Shown here: piece after piece, positions 60,091 through 64,000 of the stretch
Layout of the letters: each line of letters starts with the position of its first letter
Position numbering within the stretch: position 1 is the stretch's first letter
Assembly: GCA_044222195.1 (NCBI GenBank)
Contig: JBGANS010000008.1
Span: forward strand, 124,001-188,000
Length of the DNA: 64,000 bases
Source: JAHBXE01 sp044222195
GTDB taxonomy: Bacteria > Planctomycetota > Phycisphaerae > Phycisphaerales > UBA1924
Reading direction: 5' to 3'
Position numbers and translations under genes: made by a program
The notes under the pieces: model-generated
The model's input: only the letters and a program-made list of their open reading frames with translations
Told to the model about the DNA's origin: nothing
Database searches by the model: none

Positions 60091-63018
60091 CTAGCCCAGG
60101 TCCACCGGCTGGCCGGTCATGACATCGTGGATGGTCTTGATCTCCCTCAAGTCCTGGAGGACCACGAGGTCGGTCGGAAGCCTGACTTCCCAGGGCTTGC
60201 TGGTGCCGGGAGGGTAAGGCACGCCCTCGTCGAGCTTTCCGAGGTTCTCGGAGATCTCGTCAATGATCGGTACATACAGGTCATCATTGATCAGGGGTGG
60301 ATCATTGCCGTCCCAGATATCGCCGAACTGGCAGAAGTGGGCGACGGCCTTCTCAAAGCCCGGACGAACGGGAACCTGGACACGGGCCGCGCCCGCCCTG
60401 AGGAACGCGGCAAAGTCCGGGTCGGGATCGGTGAAGTGGATAGCTGATATCCAGCGCGCGTGACGACCCCAGAAGTACGCGTAGAGCACGTACAGAATAT
60501 TGTGCCACTCAAAGGCGTTCTCGAAGAAGCGGATGCGTTTGCCGTCCTTGCAGGCCTTGGACAGGTTCATCACGGGCTCGGCGCTGCTGTAGAAGTCGTT
60601 GATGTTGATATACGGCGAGTTCGTGAGGAACATGATGACCAGCTTCTTGAGCTCATCGCGGATCAATCGTGCGTTTTCAAGTGGATTCCGGCCAAGGATC
60701 TTGACTCCGTCGGAGATCGACGCCGCGGCAACCTTCTCCTCATAATCGGCCTGCTGCCGCTGGTAGGCCTCCATGATCGCGTCGTACATGCCCTGCTGCC
60801 ACTTCGCGAATCCCTCGGTGGTGAGCGAGCAGAACACATCGACACCGAGCGCGAACGACCGGACGTTCATGAGCTGGTACGAGACCGACAGCTCCCCACG
60901 GAACCTGCGCGGGAACAGGCGGAACATCGCCCCGGCCACGTTGCTCCGGTCTTCCAGAACATCTCCCAGCATCACGCGGTACCCGGGGGGCGTCCCCTGC
61001 GTGAACACGAAGTCGGTGCTCACCACGGTGGCATACGCCTCGTACCCGTCGGGAACAGTCACCTTCGACGCGCGGCCAAAGTTGTTTTCCTCGTGGCCGT
61101 CCTGCTTGTCGAACACCGAGGCGACGGTAAAGGCCGATGGGGGCGGGGGAGCGTTGGTGACGCCGTAGCGCGCCACATAGTCCTGGTAGTTGGACAGGGA
61201 CAGGTTGGCCGGCCGCAGCGGCCCGCTGCCGTAACGGGGAGGTTCGGGCTTGACGAGCTCCAGGTTCTTGGGAGGGTTCTCGATGAGGGCGTAGAGCAGG
61301 AACGCCGCGGGCTCGGGCACGGTGAACTCGTACATCATGCGCTGGCCATAGTTAAAGATCTGCGCATCGTAGAGTTTGTTGAGCCAGCGATAGATGCCCC
61401 GAATGTGCGAGCGGGGCGGGGTGGTGTTCTCGACGCGGTGGAGATTGTGCTCTTCCACTTCTTCCAGCAGTCGCCGCCGGCGCAGCTCGCGGGTGCGCTG
61501 CTTGGTGCGTTCGGCGCTGCGGTCGATGACCTCGCGTGAGTACGTGGTCGACTTACGCTGAGCCTCCTCCGTAGACGTGGAGTAGCTCGCGTTCAGGCTG
61601 GCGGTGAAGCTCACCGCCGGGCCGTAGGAGCCGGAGACCTGCAGGCCCGAGTCGAGAGCAAAGTCGCTCTTGACCGTCTTTTCGGCCTCCGTTTGAAGTT
61701 CGTTGCGTTCCGTGCTCTGGAGGTCCCGCTCGCGTTCGGTTTCTTCCTCGGTCTCGATCTCCGTAACTTCCTCCCGCACGTTCAAGCGGCGATGTTTGCG
61801 TTCACGCACCTCTCCGGCAAGGACGTTCTCGACGTGCGCGAAGTCGCCCAGCTCGTAGGCCTTGAGTTTCTGGCGGACGATGAGCAGGTCGCCAACGCCG
61901 GCGGCGAAGCTGCACGGCACCGTGGCCGGAAACGACCCCGGCTTGGCCGTGCCGTAGTACCCGAGCGTGTTCTTGAGTGTCCGCAGGTCGAGCGTGGCGC
62001 CGCCGAGCCGGAGAGCTTCACCGCCGGCGGGGGCGGACAGCTTCCCGCTGAGCTCATGGATCTCCGCTTCGATCGCCCGGATCGCGCTGAACGGATTGAG
62101 CTGACCGGGGTCGAGGCGCATGTCCCGGATCACGGCTTGTGTTCCGGCGCGAAGCCGGTTGCCCACCTGCGCCTTGAGACGGACGGCGCCGGTCAGACCG
62201 ATTCGCTCGGGTGAGCGCCCTTCAGCGCGTCCGTCACCGCGTGGACCCGGCGGCGGCGGTTGCGGCACCGGCGGGGCTTCGCGCCGTTCGGCCTCCAGGG
62301 CATCATCCTCCCCGGTTGTCAGGAGCAGCTCGCGCCGGGCGGCGATGAGCTCGTCCAGCCTGCCGCGCATCTTGCTGTCGTCCGCCTGGGGTGGGTCGAC
62401 CGGCGCTGGCGGTGGCTCGGCCGGAGAAGGGTCCACCAGATTCACCCGCACCGAATCGGGGACGACCACCACCATGCGGGAGATGACCGAGCCGAGCGGC
62501 TCGTTCGTGCTCAATGCCTCCGGACTGTCGGCGGCGAGCCGCATGAAGTGGATCAGCTTCAGGGCCGTGGTCAGATCATCGCCCCGCCCCTTGCGGGGGC
62601 GGTTGAGGAGGGCATCGGCCGCGACGGTCTCGAACAACCGTTGGGCGGTGAGTTGGAACTCCGCCGACGCAACGAGCGTCGGCAGCGCCTGCCCGGTCAG
62701 AGTCCTGATCGCTTCGGCAACGTTCATGGTGTTGAGGGCCGTCTTGGCCGAGTCCAGCATCCAGCGCATGAGTTGGGCGATATCGAGGGGCAAGTTGGAC
62801 AGCGTTCGAACGTAGCGGTCGCCACGACTGAACTCTTCCACCAGCGCAAGAGTTCGCTCACGCGGCGCGCCCGATTGCCGGGCCTGCCTCAGAATGGGAA
62901 ACAGCCCCTCCTGGCCCCCGCTGTCGCCGTGAACGGCGTGGCGGCCCTTCTCCGTTACCGAAGGAGGCAGGACGGCGGGCCGCACGGTCATGAATCGAAA
63001 CACACCCTCGTTCGACAC
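60091..63018 (-). CDS. Large protein of unknown function with coiled-coil and Ser/Thr-rich amphipathic segment
   Basis: 975 residues from GTG 63018, with GGAGG 5 bases upstream; the frame opens 12 bases earlier with TTG. Residues ~1-190 are helical, ~195-290 are a Pro/Asp-rich linker, ~400-450 are highly charged (ERKHRRLNVREEVTEIETEE). Next is a Ser/Thr/Gly-rich alternating segment (GLQVSGSYGPAVSFTASLNA), a basic coiled-coil, and a strongly featured part GIYRWLNKLYDAQIFNYGQR followed by YEFTVPEPAAFLL. Near the end are FEWHNILYVLYAYFWGRHAR and ARVQVPVRPGFE. I recognise no named family. No signal peptide is seen. It leads an operon with the caspase-like gene. Confidence 0.72.
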   Translation of the reverse strand: MSNEGVFRFMTVRPAVLPPSVTEKGRHAVHGDSGGQEGLFPILRQARQSGAPRERTLALVEEFSRGDRYVRTLSNLPLDIAQLMRWMLDSAKTALNTMNVAEAIRTLTGQALPTLVASAEFQLTAQRLFETVAADALLNRPRKGRGDDLTTALKLIHFMRLAADSPEALSTNEPLGSVISRMVVVVPDSVRVNLVDPSPAEPPPAPVDPPQADDSKMRGRLDELIAARRELLLTTGEDDALEAERREAPPVPQPPPPGPRGDGRAEGRSPERIGLTGAVRLKAQVGNRLRAGTQAVIRDMRLDPGQLNPFSAIRAIEAEIHELSGKLSAPAGGEALRLGGATLDLRTLKNTLGYYGTAKPGSFPATVPCSFAAGVGDLLIVRQKLKAYELGDFAHVENVLAGEVRERKHRRLNVREEVTEIETEEETERERDLQSTERNELQTEAEKTVKSDFALDSGLQVSGSYGPAVSFTASLNASYSTSTEEAQRKSTTYSREVIDRSAERTKQRTRELRRRRLLEEVEEHNLHRVENTTPPRSHIRGIYRWLNKLYDAQIFNYGQRMMYEFTVPEPAAFLLYALIENPPKNLELVKPEPPRYGSGPLRPANLSLSNYQDYVARYGVTNAPPPPSAFTVASVFDKQDGHEENNFGRASKVTVPDGYEAYATVVSTDFVFTQGTPPGYRVMLGDVLEDRSNVAGAMFRLFPRRFRGELSVSYQLMNVRSFALGVDVFCSLTTEGFAKWQQGMYDAIMEAYQRQQADYEEKVAAASISDGVKILGRNPLENARLIRDELKKLVIMFLTNSPYININDFYSSAEPVMNLSKACKDGKRIRFFENAFEWHNILYVLYAYFWGRHARWISAIHFTDPDPDFAAFLRAGAARVQVPVRPGFEKAVAHFCQFGDIWDGNDPPLINDDLYVPIIDEISENLGKLDEGVPYPPGTSKPWEVRLPTDLVVLQDLREIKTIHDVMTGQPVDLG

Positions 63019-63068
63019 GGCAACCTCCAATCTTCAGGCCACGCCTCTCGGCCGGCACGCTTCCTCGC

Positions 63069-63086
63069 GCCGCGCGATCGCGCGGC
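63069..63086. promoter_or_regulatory. Perfect 18-bp palindrome, candidate operator
   Basis: GCCGCGCGATCGCGCGGC is fully self-complementary. It lies between the candidate -10 (63104) and the GTG start (63018) of the 975-residue gene, so a bound repressor would block transcription. An RNA hairpin is the alternative. The neighbouring XRE regulator is a candidate ligand. Confidence 0.55.
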
Positions 63087-63103
63087 TGTCCTCCCAAACG
63101 CAC

Positions 63104-63131
63104 ACGGTACACGATTGCGGATGAGTGTCAA
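63104..63131 (-). promoter_or_regulatory. Strong candidate promoter of the 975-residue/caspase-like operon
   Basis: Minus strand: consensus TTGACA (63131-63126), 16-base spacer, TACCGT (63109-63104). Transcription would begin near 63097, leaving an ~80-base leader that contains the palindrome. Confidence 0.55.
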
Positions 63132-63136
63132 TCACT

Positions 63137-63177
63137 TTCGGACGACACACTTGTGAGGTTTGCACGACGTTCGGACG
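63137..63177. repeat. TTCGGACG direct repeats upstream of the promoter
   Basis: TTCGGACG at 63137-63144 and 63170-63177, 33 bases apart (about three helical turns), just upstream of the -35. Next to the second copy is a GCACG...CGTGC inverted pair. They could be sites for an activator. The rest of 63178-63447 holds nothing I recognise. Confidence 0.3.
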
Positions 63178-63447
63178 TGCGCACGAACCCGGCCGCGCCG
63201 CGTTGCTCTCGCCCGCCATGACGTCAACGCACGATGACACCCATGGGGGGCCGGCCGTCGCCCGTCCCCCCGCTGTGGAACTGACCCAGCGACCGACCCC
63301 CAGCTCGGCCCCGCGGGCGGCTCGGCCCGCGCACGCACGGGCGAGGGTGCCCGCCCCGTGAAGCGGCCCGGCCGCCTCGTGTTCGCCGGGCCGCCTCAAC
63401 CGCCACGTCGTGTGCCTGAACGAGAACACTCGCGAGCGGCGCGGGCC

Positions 63448-63843
63448 CTAGCCCGGACGCTTTCCTTTGTGTGGGGTCCCGATGCCGCGGAGCACCCAAT
63501 CGGCGGACACATCGAACGCCTCGCACAGAGCGGCCAAAAACTCGGGCGACGGGGACGACAGACCTCGGAGGTAACGCCTCGCCGTCTCGGGGTTCGTTCC
63601 GGTCAGCAGCGCGACCTGCGAGATGGCGTAGGGCCGGCAGAGTTTGCAGATTCTCGAGTGAAGGGCCGCGGACCATTGGTCGGACGGCGAGGGCACCCGA
63701 TTCGCGCGTGGCCGCGGCGACCTGGCGTACACCTGGATGAGGGGCGCAGCTCGCGACCAGCGGGCGGCCCGTTCGCCTTCGCCTGCCTCGGCGGCAGGCC
63801 CTTTTTCACCGAGGCCCTTGAGCTGGGACATGTGAGCAGTCAC
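63448..63843 (-). CDS. XRE-like helix-turn-helix regulator
   Basis: 131 residues from GTG 63843, with AGAAAGG upstream (ATG 63831 is possible). The first ~50 residues are low-complexity. The HTH occupies ~70-120: HSRICKLCRPYAISQVALLTGTNPETARRYLRGLSSPSPEFLAALCEAF, ending in DVSADWVLRGIG, the usual XRE/Cro-type ending. It is a probable repressor acting on the promoter and palindrome of the downstream 975-residue gene on the same strand. The remaining bases 63844-64000 show no gene. Confidence 0.8.
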   Translation of the reverse strand: MTAHMSQLKGLGEKGPAAEAGEGERAARWSRAAPLIQVYARSPRPRANRVPSPSDQWSAALHSRICKLCRPYAISQVALLTGTNPETARRYLRGLSSPSPEFLAALCEAFDVSADWVLRGIGTPHKGKRPG

Positions 63844-64000
63844 GCAACGCCTTTCTCTGTCGGCGTAGGGGTCCGGTGTGCCTCCACGGCACTGACAATG
63901 CCGGTCCCACTCCGGGCGCCTGCCGCCGAGAGGACAGTCCGGAAATCCGCCTTCGCCGGGGAGGGAATTCTGCCAGATTTGTTAAGAAGTTCTTTGGAGA

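Noticed and set aside
60091..63018. Pore-forming protein activated by the neighbouring protease (gasdermin-like)
   Set aside because: The alternating Ser/Thr/Gly segment (~460-490) fits, but size and domain order differ from gasdermins, and no cleavage site or membrane region can be shown from sequence alone.
63125..63361. 78-codon plus-strand frame in the intergenic region
   Set aside because: It starts at a GTG without a ribosome site, has low-complexity Ala/Arg/Pro sequence and overlaps the candidate promoter and repeats.
1..64000. CRISPR arrays, rRNA genes and insertion sequences
   Set aside because: No regularly spaced repeats, rRNA sequence or DDE transposase with inverted ends was seen in any part of the window.

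Overview
The window is high-GC DNA from a planctomycete, most likely class Phycisphaerae. The evidence is nine secreted proteins ending in the double Cys-rich 'GC-type' dockerin repeat known from that group, an ECF sigma factor translationally coupled to a Ser/Thr kinase with a TPR-like tail, prepilins of the AFTLIELLVVIAI type, and a futalosine-type menaquinone enzyme. This is my inference from protein families; there is no 16S rRNA in the window.

Layout. 1-16.1 kb: nine plus-strand genes for secreted proteins (beta-propeller or HAF-like repeats, a subtilase, small beta-sandwich domains), each ending in two dockerin-like repeats; a minus-strand ECF sigma factor/kinase pair lies among them. 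16.1-26.4 kb: minus-strand genes, namely two small lipoprotein-like proteins, a GT2-methyltransferase fusion with a GT-C-like membrane protein, then pilM-pilN-pilO-pilP-like-gspE/pilB of a type IV pilus or type II secretion machine. 26.6-40.5 kb: housekeeping and envelope genes (futalosine hydrolase, HlyD-like adaptor, HD-GYP protein, LOG-family protein, a 1560-residue AsmA-like protein, radA, thioesterase, GNAT). 40.6-46.1 kb: three paralogous prepilins, with a GH15 glucoamylase-type gene on the other strand between the first and second. 46.1-50.1 kb: purM, metK, nadD, a lipoprotein and tRNA-Glu.

50.1-64 kb is an accessory island starting directly after tRNA-Glu. It holds fragments resembling the tRNA T-arm, a Hachiman-like hamA-hamB defence pair, a large serine recombinase, and two copies of a small HARE-HTH-like (winged-helix) gene. 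Each copy has the same structured 5' leader and a terminator. Between them on the other strand is a two-gene nuclease module (a PD-(D/E)XK-like protein and a PUA/EVE-like plus PD-(D/E)XK protein). The end of the window has an XRE-type regulator, a strong promoter with an 18-bp palindrome, a 975-residue protein of unknown function and a protein with a caspase-like His/Cys pattern.

The best candidates for undescribed biology are the duplicated leader, whose hairpin shows compensatory changes; the nuclease pair bracketed by the HARE cassettes; and the XRE/975-residue/caspase-like operon.
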